From Pseudomonadota bacterium (GTDB lineage Bacteria > Myxococcota > Myxococcia > Myxococcales > Myxococcaceae), in the NCBI GenBank assembly GCA_023424585.1, contig JAFADT010000230.1:1-6583 (forward strand): a stretch of DNA of 6,583 bases, in the 5' to 3' direction. The translations under genes and the position numbers were made by a program. Shown in pieces: positions 1-6,564 of the stretch; the first letter of the stretch is position 1; the number at the start of each line of letters is the position of its first letter. Below the pieces are notes generated by a model. The model worked only from the letters and a program-made list of their open reading frames with translations. It was not told the DNA's origin and did not search any database.

Positions 1-101
1 CAGGGGCCCACGTAGGGAAGCTGCTCGGCGGGCTTGAGCTGGCCGTCACAGGCCAGGGTCAACAGCGCGGCGAGGGGGGTCGCGCGGAGGAGACGGTTCA
101 T
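1..101 (-). CDS. Lipoprotein N-terminus, gene cut by window edge
   Basis: Only the first 33 codons are in the window (starting MNRLLRATPLAALLTLAC); the gene continues beyond base 1. The start is well placed: ATG at 101 has a GAGG Shine-Dalgarno (complement of 109-112) seven bases upstream. Residues 1-17 form a short signal peptide with basic residues at 3 and 6 and a Leu/Ala-rich core, ending in a lipobox-like T-L-A-C at Cys18. This suggests a lipidated envelope protein. The residue after Cys18 is Asp, which in E. coli favours inner-membrane retention; that rule may not hold in this organism. It follows the cytochrome-propeller lipoprotein by 55 bases on the same strand, so it is probably the fifth gene of the operon. 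Nothing after residue 18 identifies a family, so no function is assigned. Confidence 0.8.
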   Translation of the reverse strand, partial: MNRLLRATPLAALLTLACDGQLKPAEQLPYVGP

Positions 102-156
102 GGGGGTGCCTCGGACGGGCGGATGCACTCGGGGAAGCAGGCGTGAAGGGGGGACG

Positions 157-1719
157 TCAGGGCAGCGTGCCGGAGGACACCCACCGCTGGATGAGGGCGA
201 TGCCCTGCGGATCCAACGGCCCGTCCGCGGGCATGCGCAGGTCGCGCACCGCCGCGTTGATGAGCGGGGCGTTGGACTTCCACAGCTCGTAGGTGTTCAG
301 CGGGCGGCCAGGGCTGGTGGTGTGGCACTTGGCGCAGCGGGCCTCGTGGATGGGCCGGATGTCGCGCGCCCAACTGGGGACGGTGGTGAGCGGCTGGTAG
401 ACGAAGGGCAGCTGCCGCCGCGCCTCCGTGCCGTCCTCGAAGCGGGACACGACGCTCAGCGTGTGGCCGCCCGACGCCAGGGTGGAGAAGGAGAACGCCT
501 TGAGCGTCTCGCCGTCCGCCTCCAGGCCGCCCATGCTGTACGCGGGCCCGGTGGCCTCGACCTCCTGGCCCTCCAGTTGGAAGACCACGCTCTTCGGCGG
601 GGTGCCCGGCGGCAGGCGGGCCTGGACCACCAGCCCGTCCTCCACCACCAGCATTCCCTGGTGCAGGCCCGTCACGCGCGGCGCGGGCGTCTGGCTGATG
701 GCCAGGGACTGCTCGCCCACGCGCACCCAGGCGCAGCCGCTCTCGTCCGCGGCCAGCAGCGTCACCGCGCCGGAGGGCAGCCCCTGCGCGGAGCCCCACA
801 CCTTCGCGTCCGCGTCGTAGGTGAAGAGCCGGTCGCCCGCGCGGGCCCAGAGGTAGCGCCCCGCGCCCAGCAGCTGCTCGGGCAGCGCCGGCAGCTCCAC
901 CGTGCTCCAGCCGTCCTTGTTCCGGTTCAGCACGCGGGTGCTGGTGAGCACCCAGACCTCGCCGGCCGCGCTCGTGCTCGCGCCCAGCCCCGCGAGCGCC
1001 CGCACCGTCTCACCGGCGCCGAGCGGCGCGTCCGAGCCACGCACCTGGTAGACGCCCGGCGAGGACGCCACCACCACGTTGAGCCGGCCCTCGCGCGCGA
1101 ACCACAGGCCCGCGAGGCCGTCCTCCGCGGGCGCGGCCGCCATGGCGGTGATGCCGGTGAGCGGCTGCCCGGACAGCTTCAGCGACGCGAGCACGCCGCC
1201 CTGGATCTGGAACAGCCCCTTGGGGTGGGCAAGCCAGGCGGCGCCGTCCGCCGTCTGCGCGGTGGCGATGATGCCGGTGCCCAGCACCTCCTGCCACAGC
1301 GGCTCGATGAGCCAGCCCTGGTCCGCCAGGAACAGGCCGCTGTCCGTCTCCACCAGGGCGCTGTGCGGCCCCAGGCGGAAGGTGGCGCGCACCGCGCCCA
1401 GCGTCGCCTTGTTCTGCGGGTGGGGGGCGAGCGCGGCCTTGGTGCCGTCCAGCCGCAGGCGCACGGCCTCGCCGGCCGCGGTGGCGAAGATGCCGCCGCC
1501 GGACTGGTCCGCGAAGCCGGGCACCGCGGCCAGGGACTGCGTCGTGGAGACCTGGGTGGCCGTGAAGGCCGCGGGCTTCGCCGGGTCGCTGCCCGGCGGT
1601 GCGTCCTCGCCGCACGCGGTGAGCAGCACCGCGGACAACAGCAGGAGCGAGGGGGAGAGGAAGCGCGCCACGGTGGGGGAGCCGTGGCGCGGCCGGGGAC
1701 GCGAGAGGGAGGTGCTCAT
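157..1719 (-). CDS. Propeller-like lipoprotein with C-terminal mono-haem cytochrome c module
   Basis: A 520-residue exported lipoprotein: basic n-region, hydrophobic stretch about 20-33, lipobox L-T-A-C with Cys36. Residues about 55-340 hold repeated short strands such as GGGIFAT, SGLFLAD, KGLFQIQ, GEVWVLT and DRLFTYD, resembling the propeller blades of two-component sensor 'Reg_prop' proteins. Residues about 345-442 look like an Ig-like beta domain. The C-terminus (about 448-520) is a small cytochrome c: the phrase ARDIRPI leads into CAKCH (Cys462, Cys465, His466), and Met496 in RMPADGPL is the likely distal haem ligand, as in planctomycete-type cytochrome modules (PSCyt). I infer electron transfer or redox sensing at the envelope. 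The start lies six bases after the DUF1501 stop. ATG at 1719 has no clear Shine-Dalgarno and a long n-region; GTG at 1671 (Val17) is an alternative. The cytochrome call is firm, the propeller call moderate. Confidence 0.85.
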   Translation of the reverse strand: MSTSLSRPRPRHGSPTVARFLSPSLLLLSAVLLTACGEDAPPGSDPAKPAAFTATQVSTTQSLAAVPGFADQSGGGIFATAAGEAVRLRLDGTKAALAPHPQNKATLGAVRATFRLGPHSALVETDSGLFLADQGWLIEPLWQEVLGTGIIATAQTADGAAWLAHPKGLFQIQGGVLASLKLSGQPLTGITAMAAAPAEDGLAGLWFAREGRLNVVVASSPGVYQVRGSDAPLGAGETVRALAGLGASTSAAGEVWVLTSTRVLNRNKDGWSTVELPALPEQLLGAGRYLWARAGDRLFTYDADAKVWGSAQGLPSGAVTLLAADESGCAWVRVGEQSLAISQTPAPRVTGLHQGMLVVEDGLVVQARLPPGTPPKSVVFQLEGQEVEATGPAYSMGGLEADGETLKAFSFSTLASGGHTLSVVSRFEDGTEARRQLPFVYQPLTTVPSWARDIRPIHEARCAKCHTTSPGRPLNTYELWKSNAPLINAAVRDLRMPADGPLDPQGIALIQRWVSSGTLP

Positions 1720-1725
1720 CGAGGT

Positions 1726-3129
1726 TCAGGCCAGGATGAACCGCAGCGGGTCCACCCGCGTGATGCTGTAGTCCAGCTTCGCCGAGGCCAGCACCGTCGC
1801 GATGATGTGCTCGGGGAAGATGTTGGAGCCGTTCGGATCATTGTCGCCCGTGCGCAGGTCCACCAGGCCCGGCGACATGCCGATGTCGCCGCTGCGGCCC
1901 ACCACCCGGTTGTGCTTGATGCCCGCGCCCATCAGCAGGCAGCTGTTGGACAGGTGGTGGTCGCGGCCGCCCGTGGCGTTGATGGTGGGCGTGCGAGCGA
2001 ACTCGCTGAACACCAGGATGGTGGTGTGGTCCATGAAGTTGCCGCCGCCGGGGTGCGCCGTCTGGCGGAGGTCATTCACCAGCAGGTTCAGCGCGTCGAA
2101 CCCCGCCCGCTGGTTGGTCGCGTGCGTCTGCTGCGTGCCGAAGTGGGTGTCCAGGCCGCCGGCCAGGTTGATGGACACGCACTGGCTGATGCCCTTCTTC
2201 AGGGCGGTGGCCACCATGGCCGCGCGGCCCGCGGCGGTGTTGTACGGGTAGGACTGGCCGTTGAGCCCGTAGAAGTCGCGCACGGACTGGTTGGCCGCCA
2301 GTTGGAAGCGGAACGAGTCCGACAGCTTGTTCTCCATCACCGTCTGCATCTGGCCGCGGCTGCTCTCGTAGGCGGTGCCCACGCCCCGCGTGGTGAGCGC
2401 CTGCTCCTCGCAGGTGATGGGCATGCCGTTGAGGTCGATGAGGCTCTTCTCGATCTCGCTGTCCAGCTGGCGCGACGCCACGGGCGGGTCCAGCGTGAGC
2501 ACCAGGTCCGCGAGGCCGCTCACGCGCAGCGCGTTGGCGTAGCCGCCGTAGCGGTCGTTGTAGGACTCCACGCCCTGGGCGATGGACGGGATGGGCACCG
2601 TGGGCTTCATCTGGCCCACGATCTCCGTGGCGGTGGAGGAGCCCCGCGCCGCGCTGCCGATGGGCATCTTCCCGGTGAGGAAGTAGCGGTAGCCCACCTC
2701 GTGGGTGAGCGTGCTCATGTTGATGCCGCGCACCACCGTCATCAGGTCGTAGTGGTCCGCCAGCGCGCCCACCGCGGGCCCGAAGGTCATCGTCGGGGCC
2801 TCGGCGCCCGCGCGCGTCTTGGGGAGGATGGGCGTCTGCTGGAAGCGCGAGTCGGTGAGCAGGTTGTAGCCCGGCATGATGCGCGTCTCGCTGACGCGGT
2901 CGGCGGTGAACACCGCCGGGTCGCGCGGGTCGAACGCGAGCAGCTGATCCCACCCTCCGTTGAAATACACGAAGACGAAGCAGCGGTCGGGCGGGGCCAG
3001 GTTCGTGGCCTGGGCCACGGCCTTGAAGGGGATGCCTCCCAGCAGGAGGGAGCCCATGAAGCCGGCTCCGGCCTTGAGGAAGGTGCGGCGCTCGGGGCAG
3101 CAGAGGTCGTCTTGGCGCGTCTTCTTCAT
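1726..3129 (-). CDS. Tat-exported DUF1501 family protein
   Basis: A 467-residue protein of the DUF1501 family, which belongs to the alkaline phosphatase/sulfatase fold superfamily and whose reaction is not established. A twin-arginine signal is clear: E-R-R-T-F-L-K (Arg14, Arg15), a Gly/Leu-rich core, and a likely cleavage after A-Q-A (residue 41). This implies folding in the cytoplasm before export. Family landmarks run in order: FNGGWD (57-61), the N-M-S-T-L-T-H region (137-143), a TG at 152-153, LDTH (326-329), SEFART (375-380), Asn384, and GGRDHH (387-392). The Asp and His residues in these motifs fit metal-ligand positions of the superfamily, but that role is inferred. Length is usual and no motif looks broken. 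ATG at 3129 starts 17 bases after the preceding stop with no strong ribosome site, so translational coupling is possible. An in-frame GTG at 3138 would add three residues. It sits between two exported lipoproteins. Confidence 0.93.
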   Translation of the reverse strand: MKKTRQDDLCCPERRTFLKAGAGFMGSLLLGGIPFKAVAQATNLAPPDRCFVFVYFNGGWDQLLAFDPRDPAVFTADRVSETRIMPGYNLLTDSRFQQTPILPKTRAGAEAPTMTFGPAVGALADHYDLMTVVRGINMSTLTHEVGYRYFLTGKMPIGSAARGSSTATEIVGQMKPTVPIPSIAQGVESYNDRYGGYANALRVSGLADLVLTLDPPVASRQLDSEIEKSLIDLNGMPITCEEQALTTRGVGTAYESSRGQMQTVMENKLSDSFRFQLAANQSVRDFYGLNGQSYPYNTAAGRAAMVATALKKGISQCVSINLAGGLDTHFGTQQTHATNQRAGFDALNLLVNDLRQTAHPGGGNFMDHTTILVFSEFARTPTINATGGRDHHLSNSCLLMGAGIKHNRVVGRSGDIGMSPGLVDLRTGDNDPNGSNIFPEHIIATVLASAKLDYSITRVDPLRFILA

Positions 3130-3146
3130 CGCGGGCACCGTCAAGG

Positions 3147-3818
3147 TCAGTAGGTGATGAAGCGCGAGTCCGTCAGCATGGCGATGCAGACCACCGCCAG
3201 CGCCTGATCGCGCTTCTTGAGGGTTTCGGCCCGGGCGGCGGCCTTGCGGAAGAACGCCGCGTAGCGCGCCAGCTCCTCGCCAGCGAGCGGCGCGCCCCAG
3301 AAGCGCGTGGACAGGTACACGAGCGTCTCGTCCACCTGCGCGTCCGTGAGCTTCGTCAGGTCGCTCATGGGCGAGGGCAGCGTGCGGCCCAGCGTGCGCA
3401 GGCTCACGTCCGCCTGCGCGATGTCCCTCTGCGCCTGGGTGATGCAGACCTTGCGCGCGCCGTCGTCCAGGAAGCGGGCGAAGACGAGGTTGGGCTCCGT
3501 GTTCTCCGAGGTGATGAGCGCGTAGTCGGCGCGGCCCAGGGACTGGGCGCGGGACTCCAGCTCGTCCCACTCCATGCCCACGGCGATCTTGATGGACTCC
3601 TTGAGCTGCGCGACGGTGAGGCGGCGGGGCGCGCGGCCCACGCTGCCGCCCTGGGCCTCCGGGTCCGGCAGCGGGTCGATGGGGTCCGAGTTCCCGTGCG
3701 GGTTGGGCACCGGGTCCAGCTGGGCGTCCAGGGGGACGGGCTTGGCGGGAGCGTCCACGGAGCCCTGGGTGCAGCCCGTGGCGAGCGCGAGCAGCGCGGT
3801 CAGCAGAAGGCGGCGCAT
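3147..3818 (-). CDS. Lipoprotein with DUF1595-like C-terminus, myxobacterial type
   Basis: A 223-residue lipoprotein: MRR n-region, Leu/Ala core, and A-T-G-C ending at Cys16. A Pro/Asp-rich linker (about 22-54) probably spaces the domain from the membrane. At 65-81 the phrase RRLTVAQLKESIKIAVG resembles the opening of the DUF1587/DUF1595 group. At 95-125 the segment GRADY...FLDDGARKVC matches a pattern I know from many myxobacterial exported proteins of unknown function. The end (about 165-223, with APLAGEELARYAAFF and the final DSRFITY) resembles DUF1595, normally one module of a large planctomycete-type protein. Only three cysteines are present (16, 125, 211) and there is no CXXCH, so it binds no c-type haem itself. 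The start is firm: GGAGG (complement of 3827-3831) lies eight bases upstream, and its ATG shares one base with the upstream TGA. It probably partners the upstream protein. Confidence 0.87.
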   Translation of the reverse strand: MRRLLLTALLALATGCTQGSVDAPAKPVPLDAQLDPVPNPHGNSDPIDPLPDPEAQGGSVGRAPRRLTVAQLKESIKIAVGMEWDELESRAQSLGRADYALITSENTEPNLVFARFLDDGARKVCITQAQRDIAQADVSLRTLGRTLPSPMSDLTKLTDAQVDETLVYLSTRFWGAPLAGEELARYAAFFRKAAARAETLKKRDQALAVVCIAMLTDSRFITY

Positions 3819-5800
3819 CAGTCGATCCTCCGGTACGCGTCGGACATCACCACCTGCTCGATGAGGCCCTTGAGGCTGTGGTTGTTCCTGGCGAAGTCCT
3901 GCGACAGCTGCTGGAGGTACAGCCGCTGCTCCTCGGTCGTCATGGCGCGGCCCAGGAACTCGTTCCAGATGCGCTTGACGGTGCAGCGCTCCAGGTCGCC
4001 GGTCTCCATCATGCGCTGCACCAGCGCCTGCGGACCGCCCTCGATGTTCTTCTCCTCGTCCGCGGTGCGGTAGAGGTAGGTCTTCAGCAGGCCCAGCGAG
4101 TTGGCGCCGTCGCCGTCGAAGGCCTGCATCACGTACTGGCTGCACTCGCCGTCGCAGTTGGTGTTGCCGGCGAGGGCGCAGTCGCGGCACTTCACGTCCA
4201 GGCGGGGGAACTGGTCCGGGGAGAGGAACAGCGCGGAGCGCTCCGCGTAGCGGCCCCAGTGCGCGCCCGTGGGCTCGATGGTGGCGTGGCAGTAGTTGCA
4301 GCCGCAGCGCTTGGCCAGGTTGTTCTCACGGTTGCAGGCGTCGTCCGGGGGCGGCAGGGACGCGTCCGCGGCCGGGGCGAAGTGCTTGCAGAGGAACGCC
4401 TCGTAGAACTCGTTGACGCGGGCGCGCTGCGTGGGGAAGCGGTAGAGGAACGCGGGCGTGGTGAGCACGCCGGAGTGGGTGCTGTCGCGGACGTACTCGC
4501 TCCACTGGGCGGTGTTCGCGTACGTCACGGCGGGCAGCACCGCGGTGTCCGCGGGGGCCTTGATGCTGAAGACACCCGCGCCCTGGCGCTGCCGGTAGAA
4601 CTCCGACAGCGGGCCGTTCACGAAGGAGCGGCGGGTGGTGAGGATGTTGAAGTAGGGTTCGTCGTTCCGCACCACGGAGTCCGTGATGAAGAGCGGCTCC
4701 TCGTTGAAGGCGGTGACGCGCGCGGTGTGCACGTCGGAGATCTCACAGCGGCGCAGCTTGTCGCCGCAGCCGCAGGTGCGGTCGCCGTTGAAGCGCGACG
4801 TCTCACAGGACCTGCCGTCGTAGGGGTTCGTCGCGCGGTTCTGCGCCTCGATGGCGCACAGCTTCACGGGCTCCGTGGTGGTGGACCAGTAGGGCTGGAC
4901 CGTGGTGGTGACGTAGCCCTCGCGCTGCACGCAGCCGCGCTGGGGCGTCCAGGTGCCGGCCGGGTTCGGCTTGCCGTTGCCGTCCTTCGACATGTCGAAC
5001 CCGCAGCGGTCCAGCCGCTTCAGGCTCGCGCTCTGATCCGGGTTCACCCAGGCGGTGATGACGCCCGTGGCCGGCTCCGCCACCAGCACGTTGGTGGTGT
5101 TCTTGGTCGGATCCGGCAGGCACAGGTAGCCCACGGACTTGCCCGCGGACGCCAGGTAGCGGTTGTCGCAGAAGTTCACGTACTTGCCGTACGTCGCGCT
5201 GGCCTTCAGCGCGTTGCAGTCCGCGAACTTCAGCTCCGGCGCCGTGGCGTTCACGTCCAGTTGGCGGCACTGGTAGTAGTTCGTGTCGTAGTCGTAGCTG
5301 ACCGGCAGCGGCACGCCCTGCGCGTCACGGCACTGGGGGGGCGTGGAGTTGTCCTGGTGCGCGTCCTGGGGCTTCGCCTTGCAGTTGTCCTGCTCGATCT
5401 CCCCGTCGCAGCGCTGGCTCTGGCCGCCGCGCAGGGCGTTGGAGTTGTTGCCGGCGAAGCTCAGCGGCGTGCCGGACACGCGGTAGTCGCCGTTGCCCTG
5501 CACGCTGGAGTTGATGTTCGAGCGCAGCAGCGCGCGGTGGTACTCGCGCATCCGGGCGTAGAAGGACTCGTCCTTCATCATCGCGCGGACGTCGTCCGCG
5601 GTGACGGAGCCCTTCGCCTGGAACGCCTTGTACTCCTCCATCGTTGGAGGGCGTCCCAGCAAGTCAAGGGAAAGCTGACGAAGATGCCGCTCCAAGGGAA
5701 CTTTCGCCACGGGGGCGCACACCGCTTCTTCAGCGGCGGCGGGCAGGGCGAGCAGGAGCGCGGCGCTCGCCAGAGGGGCAAAGCATCGCACGCTGAACAC
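3818..5800 (-). CDS. Secreted Cys-rich DUF1549/DUF1588/DUF1585-like protein, one CXXCH
   Basis: First gene of the operon, 660 residues. The start is GTG at 5800, five bases after a GGAGG (complement of 5806-5810). It opens directly into a Sec signal peptide (1-23, cleavage after A-A-A); the in-frame ATG at 5968 would bury that signal. Residues about 34-95 (LRQLSLDLLGRPPT at 41-54) resemble the start of DUF1549. Residues about 131-352 form a region with 14 cysteines that I do not recognise. Residues about 441-515 resemble DUF1588: THSGVLTTPAFL, then a PPP turn, then CNYCH (Cys501, Cys504, His505) followed by ATIEPTG. A second cysteine group, C-x2-C-x7-C-x3-C, lies at 538-553. The end (about 560-657, with VKRIWNEFLGR and SLKGLIEQVVMSDAYR) resembles DUF1585 or DUF1553. 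The mature chain has 25 cysteines. One covalent haem is likely, most other cysteines may form disulfides, and the reaction is unknown. Confidence 0.88.
   Translation of the reverse strand: MFSVRCFAPLASAALLLALPAAAEEAVCAPVAKVPLERHLRQLSLDLLGRPPTMEEYKAFQAKGSVTADDVRAMMKDESFYARMREYHRALLRSNINSSVQGNGDYRVSGTPLSFAGNNSNALRGGQSQRCDGEIEQDNCKAKPQDAHQDNSTPPQCRDAQGVPLPVSYDYDTNYYQCRQLDVNATAPELKFADCNALKASATYGKYVNFCDNRYLASAGKSVGYLCLPDPTKNTTNVLVAEPATGVITAWVNPDQSASLKRLDRCGFDMSKDGNGKPNPAGTWTPQRGCVQREGYVTTTVQPYWSTTTEPVKLCAIEAQNRATNPYDGRSCETSRFNGDRTCGCGDKLRRCEISDVHTARVTAFNEEPLFITDSVVRNDEPYFNILTTRRSFVNGPLSEFYRQRQGAGVFSIKAPADTAVLPAVTYANTAQWSEYVRDSTHSGVLTTPAFLYRFPTQRARVNEFYEAFLCKHFAPAADASLPPPDDACNRENNLAKRCGCNYCHATIEPTGAHWGRYAERSALFLSPDQFPRLDVKCRDCALAGNTNCDGECSQYVMQAFDGDGANSLGLLKTYLYRTADEEKNIEGGPQALVQRMMETGDLERCTVKRIWNEFLGRAMTTEEQRLYLQQLSQDFARNNHSLKGLIEQVVMSDAYRRID
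3827..3831 (-). promoter_or_regulatory. Shine-Dalgarno GGAGG inside the end of the upstream gene
   Basis: GGAGG on the minus strand lies within the last codons of the cysteine-rich protein, eight bases before the lipoprotein ATG at 3818. Together with the TGATG stop-start overlap it points to coupled translation of the two proteins. Confidence 0.8.
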
Positions 5801-5976
5801 GGGAACCTCCGAGAGGGGGAATCGGGGGTGAAAAAGTGAACCGGAGTATGAAAGAATTTCAGGATTGAAATCCAGTTGGCCTAACAGATTCCATTCAGCC
5901 CACATGTAGGCATTAGCGGGACCCGGCCGGGCGGACCTGTTGCAAGAGGGCCCGGACGCGAGCCACAAGGGGGGCC
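5801..5976. promoter_or_regulatory. Divergent promoter region with TGAAA/TTTCA half-sites
   Basis: These 176 bases lie between the start of the leftward operon and the rightward DUF420 gene, so they should hold promoters for both. The stretch 5831-5875 is about 36% GC against very GC-rich flanks. It contains TGAAA at 5829-5833, 5849-5853 and 5866-5870, and the inverted TTTCA at 5857-5861. These give overlapping inverted repeats: TGAAA-N3-TTTCA, and ATTTCA-GGAT-TGAAAT at 5856-5871. TTGAAA at 5865-5870 resembles a rightward -35 box, and the complement of 5845-5850 (CATACT) resembles a leftward -10 box, but neither has a convincing partner. No start site is assigned. Confidence 0.5.
5806..5810 (-). 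promoter_or_regulatory. Shine-Dalgarno GGAGG that fixes the GTG start at 5800
   Basis: The plus strand reads cctcc here, giving GGAGG on the minus strand, five bases before GTG at 5800. It decides the start of the cysteine-rich protein against the longer in-frame ATG at 5968, because a complete Sec signal peptide begins exactly at this GTG. Confidence 0.85.
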
Positions 5977-6546
5977 ATGTCCAACGCCGCTACCGGGCTC
6001 TCCCCCGCGTCCTCGTCCGCCCAGGACCGCTCCTTCTTCGTCGCGATCGGCGTGGTGTCCGCCGGCGCGCTGGCGCTGCTGGCGTGGCTGCTGCTCATCC
6101 GGCGCGGAGGCGCGGGGATGGGCGTGGACCTGCGGTTCATGCCGGCGGTGAACGCGGGGCTCAACGCGACGGCGGCGGCGCTGCTGCTGGGCGGCTGGGT
6201 GGCCATCAAGCGCGGCGCGCGGAAGGTGCACCAGAACCTGATGGTGAGCGCGTTCATCGCGTCATCGCTGTTCCTGGTGGGCTACCTCGCGTACCACTTC
6301 GTGCACGGGGACACGCGCTACGTGGGCGACTTCCGCGGGCTGTACCTGACGCTGCTGGCCAGCCACGTGCTCCTGTCCATGCCGGTGCTGCCCATGGCGC
6401 TGGTGGCCTTCTACTTCTCCTGGCGGCAGCAGTTCGCCCGGCACCGCAAGGTGACGCGGTGGCTGGCGCCCATCTGGCTCTACGTGAGCGTGACGGGCGT
6501 GGTGGTGTTCTTCATGCTCCGCGGCGGCGTGCCCGCGGTGTCCTGA
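5977..6546 (+). CDS. DUF420 membrane protein, CtaM-like oxidase assembly family
   Basis: A 189-residue integral membrane protein of the DUF420 family. Five hydrophobic segments are visible at about 20-40, 56-77, 88-107, 121-147 and 162-182. The family pattern is strong: PAVNAGLNATAA, then a G-x-x-AIKRGARKVHQNLM loop, YLAYHFVHG with T-R-Y, ASHVLLSMPVLPMAL, RHRKVTRW, and PIWLYVSVTGV. His85, His107, His110, His130 and His156 sit in these motifs and are candidates for haem or metal contact (inference). Characterised relatives, CtaM of Staphylococcus aureus and Bacillus, are needed for haem-copper terminal oxidase maturation; transferring that role here is inference. The start ATG follows an AAGGGGGG purine run (5967-5974). 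The gene is transcribed away from the cytochrome operon, sharing the 176-bp intergenic region. I give no symbol because orthology to CtaM is not shown. Confidence 0.9.
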   Translation: MSNAATGLSPASSSAQDRSFFVAIGVVSAGALALLAWLLLIRRGGAGMGVDLRFMPAVNAGLNATAAALLLGGWVAIKRGARKVHQNLMVSAFIASSLFLVGYLAYHFVHGDTRYVGDFRGLYLTLLASHVLLSMPVLPMALVAFYFSWRQQFARHRKVTRWLAPIWLYVSVTGVVVFFMLRGGVPAVS

Positions 6547-6547
6547 G

Positions 6548-6564
6548 GCGCCGCGCTACGGCGC
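6548..6564 (+). terminator. GC hairpin after the DUF420 gene, weak terminator candidate
   Basis: GCGCCG (6548-6553) pairs with CGGCGC (6559-6564) around a five-base loop, starting two bases after the TGA. No T-run follows within the window, so it is not a classic intrinsic terminator. In DNA this GC-rich such a hairpin could arise by chance. Confidence 0.25.

Noticed and set aside
34..3153. Very long plus-strand open frame (1039 aa) antisense to the DUF1501 and cytochrome genes
   Set aside because: The product is low-complexity, rich in Arg, Ala, Val, Gly and His, with no recognisable domain. The opposite strand carries clear protein families. Stop-free antisense frames are expected in very GC-rich DNA.
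3878..5839. Plus-strand open frame of 653 aa opposite gene 1
   Set aside because: The translation is Val/Ala/Arg/Leu-rich without motifs, while the minus strand encodes a signal peptide, a CXXCH site and DUF1585-like sequence. It is an antisense shadow.
5862..5873. GGATT-GA-AATCC inverted repeat as a separate operator
   Set aside because: It overlaps the longer TGAAA/TTTCA repeats and has only 5-bp arms, so it is not listed as an independent site.
5801..5968. 56-residue N-terminal extension of gene 1 starting at ATG 5968
   Set aside because: It covers the intergenic AT-rich region and would place the Sec signal peptide internally. GTG 5800 has a strong GGAGG at ideal spacing.
5881..6257. 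Minus-strand open frames opposite the start of the DUF420 gene
   Set aside because: The products are Arg/Pro/Ala-rich with no family resemblance, and they oppose a clear five-helix DUF420 protein.
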